A stretch of 17,913 bases of DNA from CAMCSH01 sp043748535 (GCA_043748535.1 JAYTMY010000023.1:1-17913), one strand, 5' to 3'. Numbered from the stretch's first letter, positions 1 through 7,627 are shown. Notes: generated by a model from the letters alone, not told the origin. Made by a program: numbers and translations.

Positions 1-262
1 TGGCCGGCAAAAAATACCCGCCGAGTCACTTCCGCCAACGGCGATCACGGCAGAAACTGGCCATTACGCGTGTAGTTATTTGCGGAGCGTGACACTAGCA
101 TCAGTCCGAGTCAAGCTTCAGCGAACCGCAGAAGAAGCGAAATGAGTGATCAGCTGAGCTAGAGATAGCACAAACTTCCGGGTTGGCCATCGAGCCCAGC
201 TTCGTCTCTTCGACTGCTACCAATAGGCTTCTTGTGCCGACAGGGCGACAGCGATGGAGACC
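1..262. other. Non-coding or unassigned left edge
   Basis: I see no supportable gene in this stretch. Two plus-strand frames are open from the window edge for about 29 and 47 codons. Either could be the tail of a gene that begins outside, but neither has recognisable motifs. The base composition is less GC-rich than the neighbouring genes. The terminator of the minus-strand membrane protein occupies the right end. Confidence 0.4.
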
Positions 263-294
263 AAAAACAAACGCGGAACCATCGGGTCCGCGTT
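263..294 (-). terminator. Rho-independent terminator after the coiled-coil membrane protein gene
   Basis: Positions 270-277 (aacgcgga) pair perfectly with 287-294 (tccgcgtt), with additional cc/gg pairing inside around a small loop. On the minus strand the hairpin is followed by TTTGTTTTTGG (270 down to 260). It lies about 20 bp beyond the stop codon of the minus-strand gene ending at 313, as expected for its terminator. Confidence 0.75.
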
Positions 295-312
295 GCTCTG
301 ATGAACTAGGGC

Positions 313-2193
313 TTACTGACGCAGGCGGAGCTTGGCATTGCCGCCCGGCTTGAGCTCGGGATTGAGAATCATGTCCTTGTTGCCATCTTCTTCTTTTTTG
401 AGCGTCTGGGTGCTTTGCATCGTGCCAGACAGGGCCGAGGGCGGCGGCGGCGGCACCGAGGCAGAACTTTTCAGCATCGGATTTGGCGGCAGAACGTTGC
501 CTGGCGCCTTGAGCCCAGCGAGTCCGTGGGCCGGAGGAGGAGCTAGGCTAGCTCCAGGAGGAGGGGGCGTCGGGCCAGGAGCTTTCAAACCTGCACCAGG
601 AGGGGTCAAACCTGCACCAGGAGGGGTCAGGCCGGCACCAGGAGGGGTCAGGCCGGCCGGCGCCTTAAATCCAGCTCCGGGAGGAGTTAAGCCGGCCGGT
701 GCTTTGAGGCCAAGTGCGACTGGCGCGGTCGGTGGGGAAGCCGCAGGCGATTCATCGAGTTTTTCCGGCGAGACAAAGGCACTGGCACTGGCCGCCGGAG
801 CCTCCCCTTCTTTACTGAAGCTGAAGGCGATTTTCTTTCTTTCGCCGGCAGGAACAGCAGGCGCCACAGGGGCACTGGGGCGAACAATCTGAACGCCGTC
901 TTCCGACTGGCCGCGAGTCGCCTCAGCCTGCTCCGCCATGGTCTTGCTGAGCTCCGGGACGTCATCTTTCACCGGTTCCGTCACACCAGCGCCGGTCAGA
1001 GAGCTCAGAGAACCGCGTTTTTCCGGCTTCCTGATACGCGCCAGGATCTTATCCTTGAAGAGGACAAAAACGATGGCCAAAAGAGCGGCGATGACGATCA
1101 AGCCAACAAAAATCAAGGAGAATGAATCGCCGCCAGCCGATCTTTGCTCTTCTGCCTCTTTCTGTTGGCTCTTGAGCTTGGCCGTCTGTGCTTTGGCCTT
1201 GGCAATGGCGACCTCTTTGGCTTTATTCTCGTCTTCGATCTTCTGCAGCTTGGCGGTTTCTTCATCGAGATTGACTTCTTTGGGCTTTTCAGCCTCGATC
1301 GCGGCGAGTCGCACCGCATCGGCTTTCGCCTTTTCCGCTTTAACCTTGGCGTCGGCGGCATCATCCTCAAGCTTCTTCAGTCGCAGGCGTTCTTTTTCCG
1401 CCTCGGCTTTCGCCTCTTCAATCTTGCGATTTTCTTCGGCTTTGTTCTTGGCGAAAAGCAAGGCTTCCTGACGTGTCTTCGCCAGGCCCTGAATCAATTC
1501 CGGCAGACTCTTCCAGCCGGTCGAGGTGAGAATGAAGCCAGCGGCTTCGTTTTTGCTCACCAATTCGTCACAAATCGCCTGGCTTTGGTTGCGCATCCAT
1601 TCTTCTTGCGCGGTCTTGGCTGCACCAATCTTGCCATCAATGAATTTCTTCCGCGCCAAGGCCACTTTCGCCGGCGACAAGCCGTCGCGGACCTTATCCT
1701 CCTGAATGTCGGCGATGAGAAAATCCTTGAAACCGATTTTCAGGGCCGTGTTATTGACGCTGGTGATTTTGCCTTTCACCGGCAGACGGCGAGCAAAGTT
1801 GTAGGTGAAAGAAATCTCATCGCCAACACTATAGGTCGGCGCCAGCGCCTCTGCATCGGCCTGCAAGGACGCAACGGTGGGGATCTTGACCGCCGCGTCC
1901 GCCCGCTCCTTGGCGATTTGACGCATCGTGCCGAGAAGATCAGTCACCAGCGACTTGGCGTCAGGACGAGTGGTGACGCTGAGCTTCTGGGCGCAAGAGG
2001 TGTTGACCTGCAAGACCGCCAGGTCGAATTGGGCCATCAGTTTTTCTGCATCAATAGAGGCAACCGCATCGGTCACCATTTTTTCGCGTTCCTTCGATTT
2101 GGTATTGCGGATCTCGGCACTCAGTTCGTCTTCGGCATAGGCTGCGGAAGCACTGAGGAGGACCAAAGACAGTAAGGCGGAGCGAAGTTTCAC
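313..2193 (-). CDS. Exported, membrane-anchored coiled-coil protein with proline-rich cytoplasmic tail (function unknown)
   Basis: A 626-residue protein that I cannot assign to a named family. Visible layout: a Sec signal peptide (residues 1-20, cut after AYA), a presumably periplasmic region (21-245) containing a small beta-rich patch around 120-165, and a Glu/Lys/Ala-rich coiled coil at about 245-350. A transmembrane helix follows at about 358-379 with a basic stop-transfer flank (DKILARIRK), then a roughly 245-residue tail that should be cytoplasmic. The tail is rich in Pro, Ala and Gly and contains LTPPGAG repeated four times (501-535), partly interleaved with LKAP or FKAP, then Pro runs. 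The start is GTG at 2191-2193 with a good AAGGAGA ribosome site six bases away; no ATG fits better. The gene lies 49 bp downstream of mutS on the same strand and may be co-transcribed with it, ending at the terminator at 263-294. A scaffold or envelope-tethering role is only a guess. Confidence 0.85.
   Translation of the reverse strand: MKLRSALLSLVLLSASAAYAEDELSAEIRNTKSKEREKMVTDAVASIDAEKLMAQFDLAVLQVNTSCAQKLSVTTRPDAKSLVTDLLGTMRQIAKERADAAVKIPTVASLQADAEALAPTYSVGDEISFTYNFARRLPVKGKITSVNNTALKIGFKDFLIADIQEDKVRDGLSPAKVALARKKFIDGKIGAAKTAQEEWMRNQSQAICDELVSKNEAAGFILTSTGWKSLPELIQGLAKTRQEALLFAKNKAEENRKIEEAKAEAEKERLRLKKLEDDAADAKVKAEKAKADAVRLAAIEAEKPKEVNLDEETAKLQKIEDENKAKEVAIAKAKAQTAKLKSQQKEAEEQRSAGGDSFSLIFVGLIVIAALLAIVFVLFKDKILARIRKPEKRGSLSSLTGAGVTEPVKDDVPELSKTMAEQAEATRGQSEDGVQIVRPSAPVAPAVPAGERKKIAFSFSKEGEAPAASASAFVSPEKLDESPAASPPTAPVALGLKAPAGLTPPGAGFKAPAGLTPPGAGLTPPGAGLTPPGAGLKAPGPTPPPPGASLAPPPAHGLAGLKAPGNVLPPNPMLKSSASVPPPPPSALSGTMQSTQTLKKEEDGNKDMILNPELKPGGNAKLRLRQ
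594..690 (-). repeat. 21-bp in-frame repeats encoding LTPPGAG units
   Basis: The plus strand shows repeated 'ccaggaggggtcaaacctgca' / 'ccaggaggggtcaggccggca' units of 21 bp, then more diverged copies joined to 'gccggtgctttgaggcc'-like blocks. They translate on the minus strand to the GLTPPGA units of the proline-rich tail. The unit length is a multiple of three, so copy number can change without breaking the frame. Confidence 0.8.
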
Positions 2194-2242
2194 GGGGATC
2201 TCCTTGGGAAAAGGCTACGAAGCATCACTTAACATTATGCCA

Positions 2243-4762
2243 TCAGCCGCCCCAATCAAACAAGGTCGGCTGATCATTTTCCAAAATGATTTTTTTGCGC
2301 GGGGCGCGATTTGTCGATTTTGAGACTGAGGGCTCCCGGACTTCTTCGATCCGCGCCGCCGGGGCGGCCCCAGTCTCAAGGCCAGAAAGAATTTCTCCGG
2401 CGCGTTTCACCACCGAATCCGGCAGGCCGGCAAGACGGGCAACGTGGAGACCGTAGCTGCGATCGGCACCGCCGGGAATGATGCGGTGCAGGAAAACGAT
2501 TTGATCGTCCCACTCTTTCACCGCGACGTTGAAGTTGCGGGCCCGCGGCAGGCTGCGGCCAAGCGCAGTCAATTCGTGATAGTGGGTGGCAAAAAGACTG
2601 AAACAGCCGACGCCATGCAAATGCTCGGCGATGGCCCAGGCCAGCGACATGCCGTCGTAGGTCGAAGTGCCGCGGCCGATTTCGTCGAGAATCACCAGGG
2701 AACGCGGTCCGGCGTGGTTCAAAATATTGGCGGTCTCGACCATTTCGACCATGAAGGTCGACTGGCCGCGGCTGAGGTCATCGGCGGCGCCGACGCGGGT
2801 GAAGACGGCGTCGAAGACCGGCAGTTCGGCCTCTTTCGCCGGGACGAAGCTGCCCGCCTGGGCGAGCACAGCGATGGCGGCGATCTGGCGGATGTAGGTC
2901 GACTTGCCGGCCATGTTGGGACCAGTGACCAGGTGCAGTGTCGAATCCGAGCTGTCCATATCGGTGTCGTTGGGGACGAAGACGCCGGGGCCGAGAAGCT
3001 TGTCGACCACCGGGTGACGAGCCTCGACGAGGCGCAGGAAGCCGCCGTCGTTGAGCTGCGGGCGGACCCAGCCGAGTTGGCGTGCGGTTTCCGCAAGAGA
3101 GGCATGGGCGTCGATGGCGGCGACGGCGCGCGAGGTGTCTTGCAGGGAAGGCGTTTCGGCGGCGGCGGCGCTGCGCAGTTCGGCGAAGAGGGCGGCCTCG
3201 AGCGACTTGGCGCGCTCTTCGGCGTGCAGCAGGGTGTCTTCCATCTCCTTCAAGGCGGGGGTGATGAAGCGCTCGGCGTTGGCCAAGGTCTGCTTGCGGA
3301 TGTAGTCGGCGGGAGCGTTGTCGGCCTGCATCTTGGTCAGTTCGATGTAGTAGCCGAAGACCGAGTTGAAACGGATCTTGAGGGTCTTGATGCCGCTGCG
3401 GACGCGTTCGTCATTCTCGTAGCGGGCGAGCCAGTCCTTGCCCTCGGCGCCGGCGACGCGAAGCTGGTCGAGGGTGGCGTTGTAGCCGTCGCGGATCAAA
3501 CCGCCGTCGCGGGTGCTCATCGGCGGTTCGTCGATGAGGCAGGCGGCAATGCTGGCGGCGAGCTCGGGCAAGGCGGCGAGACGGGCGCGTTCCTCCAACA
3601 AGAGCGGCGACGGCAGGCCATCGAGCCATTGACGCAGACGCGGCACGGCGACGAGGGCGGAGCGCAGCGCCTGCAGGTCGCGCGGGTTGGCGGTGCCGAG
3701 GGTGCAGCGCGCTGCGATGCGCTCGATGTCGCGCACTTCCGCCAGGGACGTGCGCAGGTCGTGCAAAACTGCGGGTTCCGCAAAAAGCGCGGCGACGGCT
3801 TCGAGGCGGGATTCGATGGCGACGCGCTCGGCCAGGGGTTGCAGGAGGCGTTCGCGCAAGAGGCGGGCGCCCATCGGCGTGACGCTGCGGTCGACGACGG
3901 CGAGAAGCGTGGAATCCTTGGCATCGCGGAACAGCGGTTCGGCGATCTCGAGGTGACGGCGGGTAGCGCGGTCGAGGCGCAGGCCTTCGCCTTCGCGCCA
4001 GGAAACCAGCGAACGGACGTGATTGACCTCGCTGCGCAGAGTATCGCGAGCCCAGTCGAGCAGCACCCCGGCGGCCAGCCCGGCGGCATCCTGACCGCGC
4101 AGGCCGAAGCCGTCGAGGGTGGTGACACCGAGGTGTTTACACAGCGATTCGACGCTGGTCTTGCCGTCGAAACGCCAGGGTTCGGCGGGAGTGAGGACCG
4201 TGCTCGCCGGAATTTCCGGCAGCTTGGCATCGGGAGCGTGCAGCAGCTCGGCGGGACCGGCGCTGTGGATCAGGCCTTCAAGAGCCGCGTCGCTGCCGCA
4301 GGAACCGCAACGGAAGTCGCCGGTGCTGAGGTCGAGCAGGGCCAGGCCCCAGGCGCCGCGTCCGGCGGCAACGACGCAGGCGAGCCAGTTGGCGCGGCGG
4401 GCCGGCAAAATGCCTTCTTCGAGGATGGTGCCGGGGGTGACGATGCGGACGATCTCGCGCTTCACCAGACCCTTGGCCAAAGCGGCGTCTTCGGTCTGTT
4501 CGGCGACGGCGACCCGCAAGCCTTTTTCGAGCAATCTTGGCAGGTAGTTATTGAGCTGGTGGTAAGGGATGCCCGCCATCGATTGTTCATGGCGCTTGGT
4601 CAGGGTGAGTTCGAGCTCGCGCGATGCGGTGACCGCATCTTCGTCGAAGACCTCATAAAAGTCACCGAGCCGGAAGAAGAGCAGGGTGCCGGGCGGCAGC
4701 GTCGCCTTCAGATCGGTGTACTGCCGCATCATCGGCGTCAGAGCTTTGTCCTCGCTGGCCAT
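2243..4762 (-). CDS. mutS: DNA mismatch repair protein MutS
   Basis: MutS recognises base mismatches and small loops in newly replicated DNA and starts strand-directed repair. Numbering from the chosen start, the mismatch-reading motif GDFYEVF is at 33-39 (Phe35 wedges at the mismatch, Glu37 beside it). A connector/core region follows, with the clamp segment near 425-530. The ATPase has Walker A GPNMAGKS (614-621), Walker B LVILDEIGRG (689-698) and the ATHYHEL switch region (725-731). The 839-residue length is normal for MutS1, and the C-terminus ends in the common PTLFDWGG-like tail. Two ATGs are possible. The one at 4766-4768 abuts the GGAAAGG ribosome site, while the one at 4760-4762 has proper spacing, so I chose 4762. 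No mutL or mutH is visible nearby. infA lies upstream on the same strand. Confidence 0.97.
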   Translation of the reverse strand: MASEDKALTPMMRQYTDLKATLPPGTLLFFRLGDFYEVFDEDAVTASRELELTLTKRHEQSMAGIPYHQLNNYLPRLLEKGLRVAVAEQTEDAALAKGLVKREIVRIVTPGTILEEGILPARRANWLACVVAAGRGAWGLALLDLSTGDFRCGSCGSDAALEGLIHSAGPAELLHAPDAKLPEIPASTVLTPAEPWRFDGKTSVESLCKHLGVTTLDGFGLRGQDAAGLAAGVLLDWARDTLRSEVNHVRSLVSWREGEGLRLDRATRRHLEIAEPLFRDAKDSTLLAVVDRSVTPMGARLLRERLLQPLAERVAIESRLEAVAALFAEPAVLHDLRTSLAEVRDIERIAARCTLGTANPRDLQALRSALVAVPRLRQWLDGLPSPLLLEERARLAALPELAASIAACLIDEPPMSTRDGGLIRDGYNATLDQLRVAGAEGKDWLARYENDERVRSGIKTLKIRFNSVFGYYIELTKMQADNAPADYIRKQTLANAERFITPALKEMEDTLLHAEERAKSLEAALFAELRSAAAAETPSLQDTSRAVAAIDAHASLAETARQLGWVRPQLNDGGFLRLVEARHPVVDKLLGPGVFVPNDTDMDSSDSTLHLVTGPNMAGKSTYIRQIAAIAVLAQAGSFVPAKEAELPVFDAVFTRVGAADDLSRGQSTFMVEMVETANILNHAGPRSLVILDEIGRGTSTYDGMSLAWAIAEHLHGVGCFSLFATHYHELTALGRSLPRARNFNVAVKEWDDQIVFLHRIIPGGADRSYGLHVARLAGLPDSVVKRAGEILSGLETGAAPAARIEEVREPSVSKSTNRAPRKKIILENDQPTLFDWGG

Positions 4763-4816
4763 GGTCATCCTTTCCGGTTTTGTTGCCGCCCAAGATAGGA
4801 TGGGAAGGCGATTTCA

Positions 4817-4835
4817 CCACGGAGGGCACGGAAGA
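4817..4835. repeat. Short 'ccacggagggcacggaaga' repeat element
   Basis: Two degenerate copies of a 9-bp unit (ccacggagg-gcacggaag) lie in the mutS-infA gap. The same unit appears with three copies at 12599-12625, inside the exporter operon. This is a dispersed intergenic repeat family, not a gene. Confidence 0.55.
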
Positions 4836-4874
4836 GCGGGATCGGGGAGGATGCCAAGTTCTATCGCCATGACA

Positions 4875-4902
4875 AAGCCGCCACGGGGAACCGGGGCGGC
4901 TT
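4875..4902 (-). terminator. Likely terminator downstream of infA
   Basis: aagccgcc (4875-4882) pairs with ggcggctt (4895-4902). On the minus strand the hairpin is followed by the short run TTTGTC. It lies about 20 bp past the infA stop. The T-tract is weak, so partial read-through into mutS is possible. On the plus side the hairpin is followed by TTGTTTC, but no gene there would need it. Confidence 0.55.
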
Positions 4903-4922
4903 GTTTCAGGACTGCAGGGAGA

Positions 4923-5138
4923 TCACTTCTTGCGGAAGACGATGCGTCCTTTGGTGAGGTCGTAGGGGGACATCTCGACGGACACTTGGTCGCCTGCGAG
5001 AATGCGGATGTTGAACATGCGCATTTTACCTTTGACGTGAGCTTGGACGTTGTGACCGCCCTCAAGCTCGACTCGGTAGATGCCATTGGAGAGCAGTTCT
5101 TTGACGATGCCCTCGGCCTTGATCGTATCTTCCGGCAC
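4923..5138 (-). CDS. infA: Translation initiation factor IF-1
   Basis: IF-1 binds the ribosomal A site during initiation and helps IF-2 and IF-3 select initiator tRNA. The 71-residue protein is the usual full length and is one OB-fold (S1-like) domain. Family-typical segments are visible: EGIVKELLSNGIYRVELEGGH (about 8-28, beta strands 1-3), KGKMRMFNIRILAGDQVSVE (about 35-54) and the near-invariant SPYDLTKGRI (about 56-65). The start is GTG (5136-5138), with an AGGAG ten bases upstream, which is unusual for so conserved a gene. No in-frame ATG gives a normal N-terminus. The gene sits alone between the Sel1 gene terminator and mutS, not in a ribosomal-protein cluster. Confidence 0.97.
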   Translation of the reverse strand: MPEDTIKAEGIVKELLSNGIYRVELEGGHNVQAHVKGKMRMFNIRILAGDQVSVEMSPYDLTKGRIVFRKK

Positions 5139-5163
5139 TGGTTGTGAACTCCTGTTGTCTTTG

Positions 5164-5197
5164 AAAAAAAAGCAGCGGTTTGGTTTTGAACGGCTGC
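5164..5197 (-). terminator. Rho-independent terminator after the Sel1-repeat gene
   Basis: On the minus strand GCAGC (5197-5193) pairs with GCTGC (5176-5172), with a further GTT/AAC pairing inside after one mismatch. An uninterrupted run of eight T (5171-5164) follows. It closes the HIT-HTH-Sel1 gene run. Its T-run ends only 25 bases before the infA GTG, so infA has almost no room for a separate promoter downstream of it. The infA promoter must overlap or precede the hairpin, or infA must depend on read-through. Confidence 0.8.
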
Positions 5198-5245
5198 GAA
5201 GCTAGCACGGCATCAAGGGATTGCGAGAGCGGCGCGAAAAAAGCT

Positions 5246-6847
5246 TTAAGGTTGCAGCTCTTCCTGCCGGAGGCGCTTGGCAGCGGCGACGTGGCCGGAG
5301 GCGGCGGCCTCTTTGAGGGTGCGCAAAGCGGCGGGGCGCTGCTCTGGACCACGGCGAAGCAGGATCAGCGCGGCGCGATAGCCGCCCTCGGCATTGCCAG
5401 AGGCGGCAGCGGCGCGGAATTCCACTAGGGCGGCGGTCTCATCGATCTTGATCTCACCGTCGCCTTTTTCAAACAGGTCGCCGAGGACGATCATGGCGTT
5501 GACCGAGCCAGCCTGACTGGCAAGGCTGAGCAGCGACTTGGCCTGCAGCGGACTCTGGCTCAAACCGCGGCCCTTGAGGAGCATGGCGGCGAGATGCACC
5601 AGCGCCTCTTTGTCCCCCCGGCTCAAAGCGAGAAGGACGAAGTTGAGCTCGTCATCGGGATTTTTCTGCATCAGCGCCAGATCAAGGCAGGCGCCGGCGT
5701 GACCCTGATTGATGGCGGCGCGGAAGAGTTCCTCGGCGCGTTTATTGTCGCCGGAGATGATCCCGTCACGAATGAAGCGACCGAGCTCGGTTTGAGCTTG
5801 CGGGTAGCCGAGTGAGGCGGCTTTTTCGAGGCGTTTGCGTCCCTGTTCGCCCAAGCTGCCGCCGCGGAACTGGAGCCGGGCGAGGAGCAGCAGGGCTTCC
5901 GGATCGTTTTTCGCCGCTGCTTGCGACAGAAGGGCGGCGCCGAGCTCCATATCCGGCTTGCCGGTGGCGGCACCGTTGAACAAGAGGCAGCCCATGCGGG
6001 TGAGACCTTGGGCGAGCCCGCCCTCGGCAGCTTTTTTGAAGGCGTTGTAGGCACTCTGGGGATCGGCGGCACCGCTTGTCCGCTCATGGAGCAGGAGTTC
6101 GCCGTAACGGAGATTGGCGAGCGGATCGCCGAGCTTGGCGGCGGCCTCGAGCAGCTTCTCGGCGGCTGCCGGCGCCGGCTTGCAGCAACGAGCGTCGAGA
6201 AGAATGCCGGCGAGGCTCGTCGAGGCCCCGGCATCCCCTCGCAAGGTGGCTTGATGCAGGCGTTCCAATTCGCGGTCGAACCCATCAGATCTGCGAAGGC
6301 TCTGGACAAAGGATTCGAAGGCCGGAAAAGCCGCGTCCAGTTGGGCCTGCGTGCCGTCGCTGCACAGGGTCCACAGCAGGCCGCGCTGCATCAAGAAAGC
6401 GGCATCGACAGGATGTTTACCGCGGATCCGGACCAGCAGAGCGCCACCGGCCGCAGTCTTGACTGGTCGCGCTAGACTGATCAAGGATTGCGGTTTCTCC
6501 CCTGAACGCGATTGCCACATGCCGGTCATCAACTCGGCCTGTTCCTTCGGCGCCACCTGCGCCGAAAAGACCAGGATACGCCGATCCGGCAGGACGAAAC
6601 TCCAAACTCCGGCGAGCTCCCCGCCATCCTTCCAGCCGGCCGGCAGAGTCCAATCCAAAGGACGCAAAGGCCCCGCGACAGGCGGCTGTTCGGCAATCAG
6701 GGCGAAGGGGATGAGCATGAGGGCTGTCAGGGGTTTTAGGGGTTGGAAGGGTTTTAGGGGTTGGAAGGGTTTTAGGGGTTGGAAGGGTTTTAGGGGTTGG
6801 AAGGGTTTTAGGGGTTGGAAGCTTAAGGGCTTCGTTTGTCCTTCCAC
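5246..6847 (-). CDS. Exported Sel1-like repeat protein with repeat-derived N-terminal extension
   Basis: A 533-residue protein as read from GTG 6847. Residues 10-39 are five perfect FQPLKP hexapeptides encoded by an 18-bp tandem repeat. A hydrophobic stretch (LTALMLIPFALIA, 40-52) then looks like a signal-peptide core. A globular region follows (about 60-190), and from about 205 to the end there are many Sel1/TPR-like helical hairpins, recognisable by A-x-x-LGDPLANLRYGELLL, GLTRMGCLLFNGA, AAxxGHxxAxxxL and similar. Such repeats serve as protein-interaction scaffolds in the periplasm or envelope. The start is uncertain. ATG 6718 (490 residues) would begin inside the hydrophobic core with no basic n-region and no ribosome site, while GTG 6847 has an AAGGG too close to it. 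The gene lies 37 bp after the tandem-HTH gene and ends just before a strong terminator. Confidence 0.85.
   Translation of the reverse strand: MEGQTKPLSFQPLKPFQPLKPFQPLKPFQPLKPFQPLKPLTALMLIPFALIAEQPPVAGPLRPLDWTLPAGWKDGGELAGVWSFVLPDRRILVFSAQVAPKEQAELMTGMWQSRSGEKPQSLISLARPVKTAAGGALLVRIRGKHPVDAAFLMQRGLLWTLCSDGTQAQLDAAFPAFESFVQSLRRSDGFDRELERLHQATLRGDAGASTSLAGILLDARCCKPAPAAAEKLLEAAAKLGDPLANLRYGELLLHERTSGAADPQSAYNAFKKAAEGGLAQGLTRMGCLLFNGAATGKPDMELGAALLSQAAAKNDPEALLLLARLQFRGGSLGEQGRKRLEKAASLGYPQAQTELGRFIRDGIISGDNKRAEELFRAAINQGHAGACLDLALMQKNPDDELNFVLLALSRGDKEALVHLAAMLLKGRGLSQSPLQAKSLLSLASQAGSVNAMIVLGDLFEKGDGEIKIDETAALVEFRAAAASGNAEGGYRAALILLRRGPEQRPAALRTLKEAAASGHVAAAKRLRQEELQP
6731..6820. repeat. Perfect 18-bp tandem repeat, five copies, G-quadruplex prone
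   Basis: The unit gggttttaggggttggaa is repeated exactly five times (6731-6748, 6749-6766, 6767-6784, 6785-6802, 6803-6820). The plus strand has regularly spaced runs of three and four G, with loops of five or six bases, fitting the usual intramolecular G-quadruplex pattern. The minus strand encodes FQPLKP per unit. A related but inverted pair of ccccttaaaaccc motifs follows at 6848-6880. Confidence 0.9.
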
Positions 6848-6880
6848 CCCTTAAAACCCCTACACCCCTTAAAACCCTTA
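6848..6880. repeat. ccccttaaaaccc direct repeat in the gap before the Sel1 gene
   Basis: Two copies of a 'ccccttaaaaccc' block separated by 'cctaca' fill the short gap between the HTH gene stop and the putative GTG start of the Sel1 gene. The C4/A4 composition matches the tract at the 3' end of the tetR gene (9281-9330) on the opposite side of the window, implying the same repeat family. Confidence 0.6.
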
Positions 6881-6884
6881 TTTT

Positions 6885-7274
6885 TCAGTCTTCGTCGACG
6901 CCGCCGCGGAGTTTGAGCAGGCGTTGTTTGAAGAGGTCGTCCTTTTTCTTCCAGGTGCGGAGCAGGGGATAGCCGATTTCGAGTGCTTCGCAGGCTTCGC
7001 GCTGGGATTTGCCGGAGGCGATAAGCTCGAGCATCTTGACCTTCTGCTCGGCCAGTTTCGGCGTTTCGTCGGCACCGGCGACGATCTCTTTGTAGGCGCG
7101 TTGGAACTCGGCATCCATGTGGCGCCAGGAACGAATCTGGACGTCGTCCATACCCACTTCTTTTGCCGCTGCGATCTTGTCGCCGCCAGTGGCTTTGAGG
7201 TAACGCAGGTAGGTGGCTTTGACTTTGGCGGACTGCGGATCGCGGCCCATGCCTTTTTCGGTTTTGTAGGACAT
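6885..7274 (-). CDS. Small protein of two tandem terminase-small-subunit-like helix-turn-helix units
   Basis: A 129-residue basic protein. Residues 22-62 and 80-121 align with each other: both have L-x-x-I/L-x-A-x-G, an AA/EA turn, then RSW or RTW followed by a charged pair and D-x-x-F. Each copy has the look of the phBC6A51/terminase-small-subunit HTH, in which a repeated 'G-x-x-x-x-A-A-x-x-x-G ... W-x-x-x-D-x-x-F' pattern is typical. DNA binding is therefore likely; the target is unknown. The ATG at 7274 has a clear AGGAGA site seven bases upstream, and that site overlaps the stop codon of the HIT gene, so translation is probably coupled. No phage genes surround it, which makes a chromosomal regulatory or nucleoid role more likely than packaging. 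That is inference. Confidence 0.85.
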   Translation of the reverse strand: MSYKTEKGMGRDPQSAKVKATYLRYLKATGGDKIAAAKEVGMDDVQIRSWRHMDAEFQRAYKEIVAGADETPKLAEQKVKMLELIASGKSQREACEALEIGYPLLRTWKKKDDLFKQRLLKLRGGVDED

Positions 7275-7285
7275 GATGATTCTCC

Positions 7286-7627
7286 TCAGCCCGGAGGCCA
7301 GTGAAAGGAACGGCCTGCAAGAAGATGCAGGTGGAGGTGAAAGACACTTTGCTGGGCGCCGGCGCCGTTGTTGATGACGACACGGAACGCCTCGGCAAAG
7401 CCTTCCTGGCGGGCAATCTCGCCGGCGGCGAACATCAGATGGCCGAGCAGCACCTTGTCTTCGGCCGAAGCGTCGCTGAGCTTGGCAATCGGCTTCTTCG
7501 GGATCAAGAGCAGATGCTGCGGCGCCTGCGCTTGGATGTCGCGGAAGGCCAGGCAAAGTTCGTCCTCATAGACGATCTGCGCCGGGATTTCCCGGCGGAT
7601 GATTTTGCTGAAGATGGTTTCGGGCAT
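7286..7627 (-). CDS. HIT-family nucleotide hydrolase/transferase
   Basis: Histidine-triad proteins of the HinT branch hydrolyse purine nucleoside phosphoramidates and related adenylylated compounds in the cytoplasm. The 113-residue protein has the full fold: MPETIFSKIIRREIPA at the N-terminus, EDELCLAFRDIQAQAPQHLLLIPKKPI (21-47), GFRVVINNG-like substrate loop (AFRVVINNGAGAQQSV, 80-95) and the catalytic triad HLHLHLL, with His97, His99 and His101; His101 would be the nucleophile position neighbour by family alignment. I start it at ATG 7625-7627, which has AGGAGA upstream and matches family N-termini; a longer reading (to 7654) adds residues with no support. It is the first gene of the run HIT, HTH, Sel1. 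Confidence 0.95.
   Translation of the reverse strand: MPETIFSKIIRREIPAQIVYEDELCLAFRDIQAQAPQHLLLIPKKPIAKLSDASAEDKVLLGHLMFAAGEIARQEGFAEAFRVVINNGAGAQQSVFHLHLHLLAGRSFHWPPG

Noticed and set aside
1..144. 3' end of a gene entering from the left on the plus strand
   Set aside because: Frames of 29 and 47 codons are open to the edge but have no recognisable sequence; they cannot be supported from this window.
1144..2175. 343-codon plus-strand frame opposite the coiled-coil membrane protein gene
   Set aside because: Antisense shadow of a gene with a clear signal peptide, ribosome site and terminator; no recognisable family.
2444..4798. 784-codon open frame on the plus strand opposite mutS
   Set aside because: It mirrors mutS exactly and its translation is low-complexity Gly/Ala/Val/Asp text with no domain. 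High GC at codon third positions opens antisense frames in such genes. mutS itself is unmistakable.
6731..6820. CRISPR array
   Set aside because: The 18-bp units are contiguous with no spacers, so it is a simple tandem repeat; no cas genes are present.
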